A DNA stretch of 64,000 bases from Marivita sp051251565 (GTDB lineage: Bacteria; Pseudomonadota; Alphaproteobacteria; Rhodobacterales; Rhodobacteraceae): contig NZ_JBPOFB010000012.1 of the NCBI RefSeq assembly GCF_051251565.1, positions 1 through 64,000 on the forward strand, given 5' to 3'. The notes beneath the pieces are model-generated. The model saw only the letters and a program-made list of their open reading frames with translations, was not told the DNA's origin and ran no database searches. Of this stretch, positions 32,682 through 40,627 are shown in pieces (position 1 is the first letter of the stretch; each line of letters starts with the position of its first letter). Made by a program: the position numbers and the translations under genes.

Positions 32682-34211
32682 ATGGCAACGAACGTCAAGG
32701 CACTGATAGACGGACATGACGCCAGCGCATTGGCGTTGGGGGCACCGGGGCGCGACTGGCTGAGCTATGGCGCGCTGCGCGACCTGTCGGCAGAGGTGCG
32801 CGCGTCGCTGCGAGGCTTTGGCATCGGGCCCAGCGACCGGGTGGCGATTGTCCTGGCGAACGGGCCAGAGATGGCATCGGCTTTTGTGACGATTGCGCAG
32901 GCCGCGACCACGGCCCCGCTGAACCCGGCCTACCGCGAAGACGAATACGCGTTTTACCTTGATGACCTTGGGGCCAAAGCGATTGTGCTGGCCGATGGCT
33001 ATGACGGGCCAGCTCTGGCGGCGGCTCAGACCTTGGGCTTGGTGGTGCTGCGTACCGTTGTGGCCGCCGGTGCTGCGGCGGGTGCGTTTACGCTGTCTGC
33101 CGATGGAGCGACGGGCGCGGAACTGCCCGACAGTGTGCCGACGGATGACGATGTGGCGCTGATCCTGCACACGTCGGGTACAACATCGCGGCCCAAGATC
33201 GTGCCGCTCTTGCAGTCCAATGTCGCGGCGTCGGCGCACAACATCGCGGCGTCTTTGAACCTGACGGCGGCGGATCGCTGCCTCAACGTGATGCCGTTGT
33301 TCCACATCCATGGGCTTTTGGCGGCGGTGTCGGCATCGCTGTCCGTGGGTGCGTCGATCTGGTGCGCGCCGGGATTTGATGCGCTGCGGTTCTTTGGCTG
33401 GATGAAGGACGCGCGGCCGACATGGTACACTGCCGTGCCGACCATGCATCAGGCGATCCTGAGCCGCGCCGGGCGCAATGCGGATGTGATCGCAGAGGTG
33501 CCTTTGCGATTCCTGCGATCATCCTCGGCGTCCTTGCCAGGGCAGGTGATGGAGGCGTTGCACGCAACGTTCCAGGCCCCGGTGATCGAGGCGTATGGCA
33601 TGACCGAAGCGGCGCACCAGATGTGCTGCAACCCGTTTGACCGGCAAAAGCCCGGCGCGGTGGGTGTGGCCGCTGGCCCAGAAGTGCGCGTGGCGCATGA
33701 GGCCGAGAACATGCTGATCGACGGCACCGGCGAGGTGGTGATCTCTGGCCCGAACGTGACACCCGGTTACGAGAGCAACCCGGACGCCAACGCCAAGAAC
33801 TTCTTTGACGCCGAGGGCAAGCGCTGGTTCCGCACCGGCGATCAGGGGGCGTTTGACACCGATGGATTCCTGCATCTCACCGGGCGGTTGAAAGAGATCA
33901 TCAATCGCGGCGGCGAGAAGGTCTCGCCGCTCGAGGTGGATGGCGTGTTGCTGGATCACCCGGATGTGGCGCAGGTGGTGACCTTTGCGCTGCCCCATCC
34001 CAAGCTGGGCGAAGAGGTCGCCGCGGCGGTTGTTTTGGCCGAAGGGTCGCAGGCGACAGAGCGCGATATCCGCGATTTCGCGGCCACCCGCATGGCGGAC
34101 TTCAAGGTGCCGCGCAAGGTAATCATCCTCGATGAGATCCCCAAAGGTGCGACGGGCAAGATGCAGCGGATCGGTCTTGCGGAAAAGTTGGGGCTGGTTG
34201 AACCCGCTTAA
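32682..34211 (+). CDS. AMP-forming acyl-CoA ligase, oxalyl-CoA-synthetase-like
   Basis: 509-residue member of the acyl-activating superfamily. The AMP-binding motif is ILHTSGTTSRPKIVPL (about 160-175); IEAYGMTEAAHQM is the A5 motif; WFRTGDQGAFDTDGFLHLTGRLKEIINRGGEKVSP holds the hinge and the catalytic Lys is in PKGATGKMQR. The segment LTAADRCLNVMPLFHIHGL resembles the Pcs60/AAE3 oxalate-CoA ligase subfamily, but the true acid is unknown. Its position right after tctCBA suggests it activates the imported carboxylate. Confidence 0.85.
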   Translation: MATNVKALIDGHDASALALGAPGRDWLSYGALRDLSAEVRASLRGFGIGPSDRVAIVLANGPEMASAFVTIAQAATTAPLNPAYREDEYAFYLDDLGAKAIVLADGYDGPALAAAQTLGLVVLRTVVAAGAAAGAFTLSADGATGAELPDSVPTDDDVALILHTSGTTSRPKIVPLLQSNVAASAHNIAASLNLTAADRCLNVMPLFHIHGLLAAVSASLSVGASIWCAPGFDALRFFGWMKDARPTWYTAVPTMHQAILSRAGRNADVIAEVPLRFLRSSSASLPGQVMEALHATFQAPVIEAYGMTEAAHQMCCNPFDRQKPGAVGVAAGPEVRVAHEAENMLIDGTGEVVISGPNVTPGYESNPDANAKNFFDAEGKRWFRTGDQGAFDTDGFLHLTGRLKEIINRGGEKVSPLEVDGVLLDHPDVAQVVTFALPHPKLGEEVAAAVVLAEGSQATERDIRDFAATRMADFKVPRKVIILDEIPKGATGKMQRIGLAEKLGLVEPA

Positions 34212-34230
34212 GCCAACACCGTGATTGAGC

Positions 34231-34283
34231 GCCGGGTGGGTCCTGTGGGAGCCTCCGGCGGGAGTTTACTTTGCAAGATGAAG
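34231..34283 (+). repeat. Rhodobacteraceae-type intergenic repeat, copy 1
   Basis: A GCCGG/CCGGC hairpin (34231-34235 with 34255-34259) is followed by GGGAGTTTACTTTGCAAG and ATGAAGG. The same plan, hairpin then GGAGTTTG...GGCAAGATGAAGG, recurs at 42236-42288. Similar sequences are scattered between genes in this family. Confidence 0.6.
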
Positions 34284-34328
34284 GAGGAACGGTTCGCACC
34301 CTATCAGCGGATCGTTTCGGGGTGAGCG

Positions 34329-35306
34329 ATGAAGATTTGCGTATTCGGAGCAGGCGCCATTGGCGGCTATATGGGTGTGAAACTGGCGCAGGCCGGGGCG
34401 GATGTCAGTCTTGTGGCGCGCGGGCCGCATCTGGCAGCGATGCAGGCCAATGGGCTGCGGTTGATCGAGGAAGACAGCGAGGCGCGCGTTCAGGTTACGG
34501 CGTCGGACAACCCGGCGGATTTGGGTGTGCAGGACTATGTCATTGTCACGCTCAAGGCACATTCCGTGCCGCCTGTGGTTGAGAAGATGAAACCGCTCAT
34601 TGGGCCGAACACCACGATCGTGTCGGGCGTGAACGGGGTGCCTTGGTGGTATTTCCACAAGATCGGTGGCGCACATGAGGGCACGCGGCTTGAGAGCGTC
34701 GATCCGGGCAATGCGCAATGGGACGGGTTTGGCCCGGACAGTGTGTTGGGCTGTGTCGTCTATCCGGCGGCAGAGGTGATCGAGCCGGGAGTGGTCAAGC
34801 ATATCGAGGGCAATCGTTTTTCGCTGGGCGAACCGGATGGGTCCAAGTCTGAGCGCGCGGTGGCTTTGTCGCAGGCGCTGTCGTCGGCTGGTTTGAAGGC
34901 ACCCGTACGGCCGCGTTTGCGTGACGAGATCTGGGTCAAGCTGTGGGGGAACCTGTCGTTCAACCCGATCTCGGCGCTGACCCATGCGACGCTGGACGTG
35001 CTGTGCACCGATGTCGGCACCCGCGGTGTTGCCCGTGGCATGATGCTTGAGGCGCAGGCGATTGCCGAGGCGCTGGGCGTGAAATTCCCGATTGACGTTG
35101 AGCGGCGGATTGACGGTGGGGCGGCTGTTGGCGCGCACCGGACGTCAATGTTGCAGGATCTGGATCAGGGCCGTCCGATGGAGATCGACGCGCTGGTCGG
35201 ATCGGTGCAGGAATTGGGCCGTGTGGTCGGTGTGCCAACACCGACGATCGATACGGTGCTGGCCTTGGTGCAATTGCGCGCGCGCACGGCAGGGCTTTAT
35301 GCGTAA
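34329..35306 (+). CDS. 2-Dehydropantoate 2-reductase family (PanE/ApbA) dehydrogenase
   Basis: 325 residues. The N-terminal Rossmann loop is VFGAGAIGGYMGVKLAQAG; the conserved NxxxNPISALTHAT segment (NLSFNPISALTHATLD) and a Lys in RDEIWVKLWGN are as in ketopantoate reductases. Many roseobacters have several such paralogues acting on other 2-keto acids, so it is not necessarily the pantothenate enzyme; no other pantothenate genes are nearby. It may reduce a keto acid from the preceding transporter-ligase pathway. It overlaps the convergent RidA gene by ten bases. Confidence 0.82.
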   Translation: MKICVFGAGAIGGYMGVKLAQAGADVSLVARGPHLAAMQANGLRLIEEDSEARVQVTASDNPADLGVQDYVIVTLKAHSVPPVVEKMKPLIGPNTTIVSGVNGVPWWYFHKIGGAHEGTRLESVDPGNAQWDGFGPDSVLGCVVYPAAEVIEPGVVKHIEGNRFSLGEPDGSKSERAVALSQALSSAGLKAPVRPRLRDEIWVKLWGNLSFNPISALTHATLDVLCTDVGTRGVARGMMLEAQAIAEALGVKFPIDVERRIDGGAAVGAHRTSMLQDLDQGRPMEIDALVGSVQELGRVVGVPTPTIDTVLALVQLRARTAGLYA

Positions 35307-35638
35307 GCCGCTGTCACAATCACTTCGACCTTAAGTTCGGGGCGGGCCAGTTTGGCCTCTCCGCAGGCGCGGGCAGGGGCGTGGCCTTCGGGCACCCAGG
35401 CATCCCAGACGGCGTTCATCTCGGCGAAGTCGGCCATGTCGGCGACCCAGATGATCGCTTGCAGGATCTGGTCGCGCGACGATCCGGCCTGTTTCAGCAA
35501 CGCATCGACGCGGGCGAGGCAGTCCTCGGTCTGTTCCGTGGCGCTGTCGCCTGCGCCCACTTGGCCGCAGAGATAGACGGTGCCATTGTGTTTGACGATC
35601 TTGCTCATCCGTTGGCCGATTTCGAGGCGCTCAATCAT
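35297..35638 (-). CDS. RidA/YjgF-family enamine-imine deaminase-like protein
   Basis: 113 residues from the ATG at 35636-35638 (MIERLEIGQRMSKIVKHNG), preceded by AAAGGAG seven bases away. The family's core GTVYLCGQVGAG and the C-terminal VEVIVTAAYA are recognisable. The catalytic Arg of archetypal RidA (in the C-RV motif) is not evident, so it may belong to a Rid subgroup without deaminase activity. It is divergent from the TRAP operon, with a palindromic A/T-rich segment between. Confidence 0.85.
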   Translation of the reverse strand: MIERLEIGQRMSKIVKHNGTVYLCGQVGAGDSATEQTEDCLARVDALLKQAGSSRDQILQAIIWVADMADFAEMNAVWDAWVPEGHAPARACGEAKLARPELKVEVIVTAAYA

Positions 35639-35755
35639 GGGGTGTCTCCTTTTGAACATTTGCCCGCACCCTCGGGGTGATGGGCGCGATTGTCCAGCCT
35701 GTCAGCATCGGGGCGCGTCGTAAATTCCCCTTGGTATCGCAACGGGCTTCGTGCG

Positions 35756-35771
35756 TTTATATCTTTATAAA
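35756..35771. promoter_or_regulatory. A/T-rich palindrome upstream of the TRAP operon
   Basis: TTTATA-TCTT-TATAAA is a perfect inverted repeat 19 bases before the dctP-like start, in the divergent region with ridA. It may be part of the promoter or an operator. Confidence 0.35.
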
Positions 35772-35790
35772 TTCAGGGAGGATTTACGAC

Positions 35791-36825
35791 ATGATCAAGC
35801 GCGCATTTCTAAAGCTTGCGGGAACGACGGCACTGGCGACGATGCTGGCCACAGGGGCGTTTGCCCAAGAGGTCACGCTGCGGATGCACCAGTTTTTGCC
35901 CGCGCAGGCCAATGTTCCCAAGAATGTGCTGGTGCCTTGGGCCGACCGGGTGATGGAGGCGTCGGGAGGGCGGATCGAGATCCAGCATTTTCCGTCGATG
36001 CAATTGGGCGGCACGCCGCCGCAGCTGATTGATCAGGCGATTGATGGGGTTGCGGACATTATCTGGACCGTAGCGGGGTATACACCGGGTCGTTTTCCGC
36101 GTGCCGAGGTGTTCGAGCTGCCGTTCCTGATGACGGATGCGGGCGATATGTCGGCCGCCTATTGGGAACTGGTCGAAGAGCAGATGATGGATCAGGACTT
36201 TGCCGATTTCAAAGTGCTGGGCGTCTGGGTGCATGGCCCGGGTGTGATCCATTCCACCGATCCGGTGGCAACGCCGGACGACCTCAATGGGATGAAGCTG
36301 CGCGCGCCGACGCGGGTAACGACCAAGCTGTTTTCCAATCTTGGTGCCACCACGGTGGGGATGCCGGTTCCGGCCATTCCTGAATCGCTGTCCAAAGGGG
36401 TTGTGGACGGGGCCGTGATTCCGTGGGAGGTGACAGCCGCGTTGAAAGTGGCCGAGCTGGTGGAGAACCATACCGAATTCGAGGGCAATGCGATCTACAC
36501 CACGACGTTTATCTTTGCGATGAACAAGGATGCCTATGAGGCGCTGCCTGATGACCTTAAGGCGGTGATCGACAGCCAGTCTGGTGCGGAGTTCAGCCGG
36601 ATGGCGGGTACCCAGATGCAGGCGGATGATGGTCCGTCACGCGAGGCCGCGTTGGATGCGGGCAACAACATTATCACCATCTCCGAGGCAGATGCCGGCG
36701 CGTGGCAGGCCGCAGCCGACACCACAACGGCCGAGTGGATCGCAGAGATGGACGAGAAGGGCATCGACGGGGCCGCGCTGATTGCGCGGGCGAATGAGCT
36801 GTTGGAAAAGCACAACACGCAGTAA
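35791..36825 (+). CDS. TRAP transporter substrate-binding protein (DctP family)
   Basis: 344 residues from the ATG at 35791 after GGGAGGA. Signal peptide MIKRAFLKLAGTTALATMLATGAFA, mature start QEVTLRMHQFLPAQAN. The DctP hallmark ligand-binding region is KLRAPTRVTTKLFSNLGATTVGMPVPAIPESL (about 168-200), whose Arg usually holds the substrate carboxylate. It heads dctP-dctQ-dctM. The substrate is probably an organic or sugar acid; the sequence does not specify it. Confidence 0.92.
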   Translation: MIKRAFLKLAGTTALATMLATGAFAQEVTLRMHQFLPAQANVPKNVLVPWADRVMEASGGRIEIQHFPSMQLGGTPPQLIDQAIDGVADIIWTVAGYTPGRFPRAEVFELPFLMTDAGDMSAAYWELVEEQMMDQDFADFKVLGVWVHGPGVIHSTDPVATPDDLNGMKLRAPTRVTTKLFSNLGATTVGMPVPAIPESLSKGVVDGAVIPWEVTAALKVAELVENHTEFEGNAIYTTTFIFAMNKDAYEALPDDLKAVIDSQSGAEFSRMAGTQMQADDGPSREAALDAGNNIITISEADAGAWQAAADTTTAEWIAEMDEKGIDGAALIARANELLEKHNTQ

Positions 36826-36833
36826 AGCGTGAT

Positions 36834-36863
36834 GCGCGGCCCGGCCCTTTGGCCGGGTCGCGC
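36834..36863 (+). other. Strong intercistronic hairpin between dctP and dctQ
   Basis: GCGCGGCCCGGCC (36834-36846) pairs with GGCCGGGTCGCGC (36851-36863) over 13 positions with one G-U-type mismatch and a four-base loop. No T-run follows, suggesting mRNA 3'-end protection of the receptor message. Confidence 0.65.
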
Positions 36864-36886
36864 CATGGGTGACAGGGGGCACAGGC

Positions 36887-37471
36887 ATGAAGACGGCGAT
36901 AGACCGCCTTGCACGGGGCATGGCCGTTTTGGGCGGTGTGGTTCTGACCGCGCTTGTGGTGTTGACCTGTGTGTCAGTCCTTGGGCGCGGGCTCAATTCC
37001 ATGGGGCATTCCGATTGGTTGATCGGGCTGTCGCAAGGGGCGGCGGACGGGCTGATCGCGGCGGGCGTCGGGCCGGTCACAGGCGACTTTGAGCTTGTCG
37101 AGGCCGGGATCGCCTTTGCCATATTTGCGTTTTTGCCGATCTGTCAGCTTTATGCGGGCCACGCGACCGTCGATGTGTTCACGTCACGCCTGTCTGACCG
37201 GGTCAACGGCTGGCTTGTCGCGTTCTGGGACGTGGTGCTGACGCTGGTCATCTTGCTGATCACATGGCGATTGTCGGCGGGGCTTTGGGACAAATTCGGC
37301 AATGGCGAGACGACGTTCTTGCTGCAATTCCCGATCTGGTGGGCCTATGCGGCCAGCTTTGTTGCGGCTCTGGTCGCGTCGGTAACAGCGATCTATTGCT
37401 CGGTGGGTCGGGTGATTTTGGCCGCGACGGGCCGGTCGATCCTGCCATCCTCCGGGGCTGACGCGATATGA
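36887..37471 (+). CDS. TRAP transporter small permease (DctQ family)
   Basis: 194 residues from the ATG at 36887 (seven bases after AGGGGG); a GTG at 36869 is less likely. Four helices are visible. Between helices 1 and 2 an extended loop (about residues 35-70, LNSMGHSDWLIGLSQGAADGLIAAGVGPVTGDFELVE) makes it longer than the usual 160-170 residues. Its stop overlaps the large permease by ATGA. Confidence 0.87.
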   Translation: MKTAIDRLARGMAVLGGVVLTALVVLTCVSVLGRGLNSMGHSDWLIGLSQGAADGLIAAGVGPVTGDFELVEAGIAFAIFAFLPICQLYAGHATVDVFTSRLSDRVNGWLVAFWDVVLTLVILLITWRLSAGLWDKFGNGETTFLLQFPIWWAYAASFVAALVASVTAIYCSVGRVILAATGRSILPSSGADAI

Positions 37472-38964
37472 GCTTGCTGGAGCTTGGCATCTGGTCCTTT
37501 CCGGTCCTGCTGGCGCTGATCTTTGTGCGCGCGCCGATCGGGCTTGCGATGATGCTGTGCGGGATTGGCGGGCTTTGGTTGGCGCTGGGCAGTCCCGATG
37601 TGGTTCTGGCGCGGCTCAAATCCGAGACATATTCAACATTTTCCAGCTATTCGCTGTCGATTATTCCGATTTTCTTGTTAATGGGCCAGTTTGCGACCCT
37701 GTCAGGCATGTCGCAGGCCCTTTTCAAGGCGGCGGAATCCTGGCTGGGCCACCGCAAGGGCGGGGTTGCGATGGCGTCGGTCGGGGCCTGTGCGGGGTTC
37801 GGGGCGATCTGCGGATCGTCCTTGGCGACGGCGGCAACCATGAGCCGGGTCGCGCTGCCCGAGTTGAAGCGGAATGGCTATTCCGGCGGGTTTTCGACGG
37901 CGACCCTGGCGGCGGGCGGCACCTTGGGCATCCTGATCCCGCCCTCGGTGATCCTTGTGATCTATGCGATCTTGACCGAACAGAACATTGCCAAGCTGTT
38001 TCTTGCTGCCTTTATCCCCGGTTTGCTGGCGGCTCTTGGGTATATGGTGACGATCTCTCTTTACGTCCGACGTCACCCGGACGCGGCAGGGCACCGCGAT
38101 CCGGTGCCCTATGCGGACCGGTGGCGCGCGCTGTTTGACGTGTGGCCTGTTTTGTTGGTCTTCGGGCTGGTGGTCGGAGGGATTTATGCAGGGTGGTTCA
38201 CGCCAACAGAAGGTGCGGCAGTCGGGGCAGCAGGAACCGGATTGATCGCGCTGGTGTCGGGGAACCTGACATGGGCGGTGTTCAAGCAGAGCATCGTTCA
38301 GACGGCGGTGGCGACTGCGATGATCTTTTTCATCGTGCTGGGCGCGTCTTTCTACAATGGGTTTCTGGCGCTGACGCAGGTGCCGCAAGAATTGTCGAAC
38401 TGGGTTGTGGACATGGGTCTGAGCCCATTTATGGTGCTGACGCTGATCCTCGTGTTTTACCTGATCTTCGGGTGTCTGATGGACAGCCTGTCGATGATCC
38501 TTTTGACGATCCCGATCTTTTTCCCGGTGATTTCGGTGATGGATTTCGGGTTTGTTGATCTTGCGGTGATGCAGGCCGATGCCGCGCGCGAAGTGTTGGC
38601 GGTGGGTATCCCCGAGGGCATGACGCAGGATATGCTTGCGTCGATCCAGACGGCCATGGCCACGGGCGCGGAACTGACCCGCGACCAGATGAGCGCGCTG
38701 GACATTCGCGTGACCCAAGGCATGGCAAACCGGATCGAGGCGGAATGGGTTGCGATCTGGTTCGGTATTCTTGTCCTGATCGTGGTTGAGGTGGGGCTGA
38801 TCACGCCGCCGGTGGGTATGAACCTGTTCATCATCAATTCGATGGACCGCGACACCCCGATGATGGAAACGTACAAGGCGGTGATCTGGTTTGTAACCTC
38901 GGACATTGTGCGGGTGATCCTGCTGGTGTTGTTCCCGGCGATTACGCTGTTCTGGCTGTATTGA
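37468..38964 (+). CDS. TRAP transporter large permease (DctM family) with an insertion
   Basis: 498 residues, about 70 longer than typical DctM. The family signatures are present: FVRAPIGLAMMLCGIGGLW, GASLATAATMSRV-like region GSSLATAATMSRVALPEL, GGTLGILIPPSVILVIYA and the final GLITPPVGMNLFI. Between SMILLTIPIFFPV and WFGILVLIVVEVGLI there is a hydrophilic helix-rich insert (about residues 363-425, ADAAREVLAVGIPEGMTQ onward). It would face one side of the membrane at a conserved hairpin. Coupled by ATGA to dctQ. Confidence 0.9.
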   Translation: MSLLELGIWSFPVLLALIFVRAPIGLAMMLCGIGGLWLALGSPDVVLARLKSETYSTFSSYSLSIIPIFLLMGQFATLSGMSQALFKAAESWLGHRKGGVAMASVGACAGFGAICGSSLATAATMSRVALPELKRNGYSGGFSTATLAAGGTLGILIPPSVILVIYAILTEQNIAKLFLAAFIPGLLAALGYMVTISLYVRRHPDAAGHRDPVPYADRWRALFDVWPVLLVFGLVVGGIYAGWFTPTEGAAVGAAGTGLIALVSGNLTWAVFKQSIVQTAVATAMIFFIVLGASFYNGFLALTQVPQELSNWVVDMGLSPFMVLTLILVFYLIFGCLMDSLSMILLTIPIFFPVISVMDFGFVDLAVMQADAAREVLAVGIPEGMTQDMLASIQTAMATGAELTRDQMSALDIRVTQGMANRIEAEWVAIWFGILVLIVVEVGLITPPVGMNLFIINSMDRDTPMMETYKAVIWFVTSDIVRVILLVLFPAITLFWLY

Positions 38965-39004
38965 CAGGCAGGCGGATGCGGCGTGGGGCCGTGCAAAGGG
39001 TTGT

Positions 39005-39020
39005 ATTCATCATGATAAAT
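39005..39020. promoter_or_regulatory. Candidate operator of the GntR regulator at 39072
   Basis: ATTCATCATGATAAAT is one base off a perfect 16-base palindrome and matches the exact palindrome ATTTATCATGATAAAT found at 40580-40595. It lies 51 bases before the regulator start, consistent with autoregulation. Confidence 0.6.
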
Positions 39021-39071
39021 TGGTTGCATGGCACGGCTGTCTGCTAAGGGCTGCGTGAACCAAGGGCACAG

Positions 39072-39842
39072 ATGACACTGAGCATCAAAACCGATCTTCC
39101 CGCGCGCGCGCCACGCCGGTCACGGCCCGTGCGGGTCGCAGAGGCAATAAAGGACTGGGTGGTCGAGCAGGGCTTGATGCCTGGTGACCGTCTTCCCGGC
39201 GAGGCCGACTTGATCGACCGTTTCCAGATGTCCAAGGGCACCATCCGCGAGGCGATGCGCATCCTTCAGGCGCAGGGGCTGGTCGAAACCAAGACCGGGC
39301 CGGGAGGCGGCAGTTTCGTGGGCGAGGTGTCGCGCGACCGGGCGCATGCGCTTTTGGCGAATTACTTTTATTTTCAAAATGTCACCATCGCGGATATCTA
39401 CGCGGTGCGACTGTCGCTCGAGCCTGAGTTGGCGGCGTCTTTGGCCGGGAACCTGTCTGACGCCCAACTGGCCGAGCTGGAGGCGATCATGGAAAACTAT
39501 GCCGCCCCCGCGAAAGACGCGCGCGAAGAGCGGTTGCAGCATGTGGCGTCCCTGCGGTTCCACGCGCGCTTGTCTGATTTTGGCGACAACGCGCTGTTGA
39601 GTTTCTTCATCAGCTTCATGGCGCAGATCCTGACGGATTTGACGGTCTATAAACGGCTCTATGCGACGCCGAACCATGACCTGTGGAAGCGTGGGCGCGA
39701 TCACCAGTTGGAATTGATCGCTGCGTTGCGCTCTGGCGATGGGGGTGCGGCACGGCGGGTGATGGCAAGCCATATGGAAATGGCGCGCGACCTGATGGAG
39801 GATCAAGAGGCCGAGGTCATGAAACGCTTTATCGCGGAGTGA
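39072..39842 (+). CDS. GntR-family (FadR/FCD) transcriptional regulator
   Basis: 256 residues. The winged-helix domain spans about 20-90 (RLPGEADLIDRFQMSKGTIREAMRILQAQGLVETKTG), followed by an all-helical FCD ligand domain with metal-ligand-like residues (RLSLEPELAA, FHARL, HMEMAR). A proline/arginine-rich N-terminus precedes the HTH. AAGGGCACAG lies before the ATG. A shared palindrome upstream of itself and of the DUF1028/peptide-ABC divergent pair indicates these are its targets. It ends convergently, overlapping the DUF1028 gene by 14 bases. Confidence 0.88.
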   Translation: MTLSIKTDLPARAPRRSRPVRVAEAIKDWVVEQGLMPGDRLPGEADLIDRFQMSKGTIREAMRILQAQGLVETKTGPGGGSFVGEVSRDRAHALLANYFYFQNVTIADIYAVRLSLEPELAASLAGNLSDAQLAELEAIMENYAAPAKDAREERLQHVASLRFHARLSDFGDNALLSFFISFMAQILTDLTVYKRLYATPNHDLWKRGRDHQLELIAALRSGDGGAARRVMASHMEMARDLMEDQEAEVMKRFIAE

Positions 39843-40524
39843 CCGGGCCGTTCGCTGCGATGAACGGCGCGCTGCGGTGTGGGTCGTCGGGTGTTGGCAC
39901 ATGGGTGACCCAATCGCCGTAATGCCCCGTTGTCGCGCGACGGTGCAGGGCGCGCAGATCGGCCAGCGGTGTTTCCGAATAGTCGATGCGCAGGGACATG
40001 GGTGGCTGCGTCTGGCTGACCATCAGCAGGGCGGAAGAGAGCACCCCCCGGCTGTCGCCCCCGGCGCTGTTGGCGGCATCGAGCGCGGCCAAAAGTCGAG
40101 AGTCGAGCAAGCCTTTGGCGGTAAGAAATCCATGGAGACAGGCGTCCAGAACAGTCTGTGACGCCAGCAGATTTCCGGTGACAACCACGTGCCGCGCGGT
40201 GCGTGCGTCGGCCACGGCAATGCTGTTGGCCCCGGTGAAATGGCCTGTCTGCCCTTTGGGATCAAGTGCCGCCAATTGCCGTTCGGCGCGGCCCGTGTCG
40301 GCAGAGGTGATCTGTGCCACGGCAACGGCAGCGCTGGTGCCGCCACGCATCAGGGTCAGAACGTCAGTGCCCCACATGGTGCTGGGCAGCGATCCCTGCG
40401 ACGCCGAAAGCCCCGATTCGGCATCGCCACGCAGAACCCAGCCACCAACACAGAGGCTTCCTGTCATTGCGGCCCCGCCATAAGCGCCCGTTTTTTCATC
40501 AAAAGCCAGAATTGAAATGGTCAT
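39829..40524 (-). CDS. DUF1028 family (Ntn-hydrolase-like) protein
   Basis: 231 residues from ATG 40522-40524 (MTISILAFDEKTGAYGGA); upstream in-frame codons overlap the operators. The SLCVGGWVLRGDAESGLSASQG region is characteristic of DUF1028 proteins, which have an Ntn-hydrolase-like fold and often neighbour peptide transporters and RidA proteins. No activity is established; peptide or amide hydrolysis is plausible. It is divergent from the peptide ABC operon and shares its control region. Confidence 0.85.
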   Translation of the reverse strand: MTISILAFDEKTGAYGGAAMTGSLCVGGWVLRGDAESGLSASQGSLPSTMWGTDVLTLMRGGTSAAVAVAQITSADTGRAERQLAALDPKGQTGHFTGANSIAVADARTARHVVVTGNLLASQTVLDACLHGFLTAKGLLDSRLLAALDAANSAGGDSRGVLSSALLMVSQTQPPMSLRIDYSETPLADLRALHRRATTGHYGDWVTHVPTPDDPHRSAPFIAANGPVTPR

Positions 40525-40551
40525 GGGCGGCTCCGTTTTCTGTGGACTTGA

Positions 40552-40595
40552 ATTTATCATGAAAATTTGGCCTGATGCAATTTATCATGATAAAT
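40552..40595. promoter_or_regulatory. Paired GntR operators between DUF1028 gene and peptide-ABC operon
   Basis: An exact palindrome ATTTATCATGATAAAT (40580-40595) and an imperfect copy ATTTATCATGAAAATT (40552-40567) have centres 28 bases apart, in the divergent promoter region. The same motif precedes the GntR gene at 39005-39020. Confidence 0.65.
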
Positions 40596-40627
40596 AAAAA
40601 CTGATATCTCAGCAGAGGACGTCACCC

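Noticed and set aside
37702..38718. 338-codon minus-strand frame opposite the TRAP large permease
   Set aside because: His/Arg/Gln-rich shadow of a hydrophobic membrane protein; no ribosome site or context.
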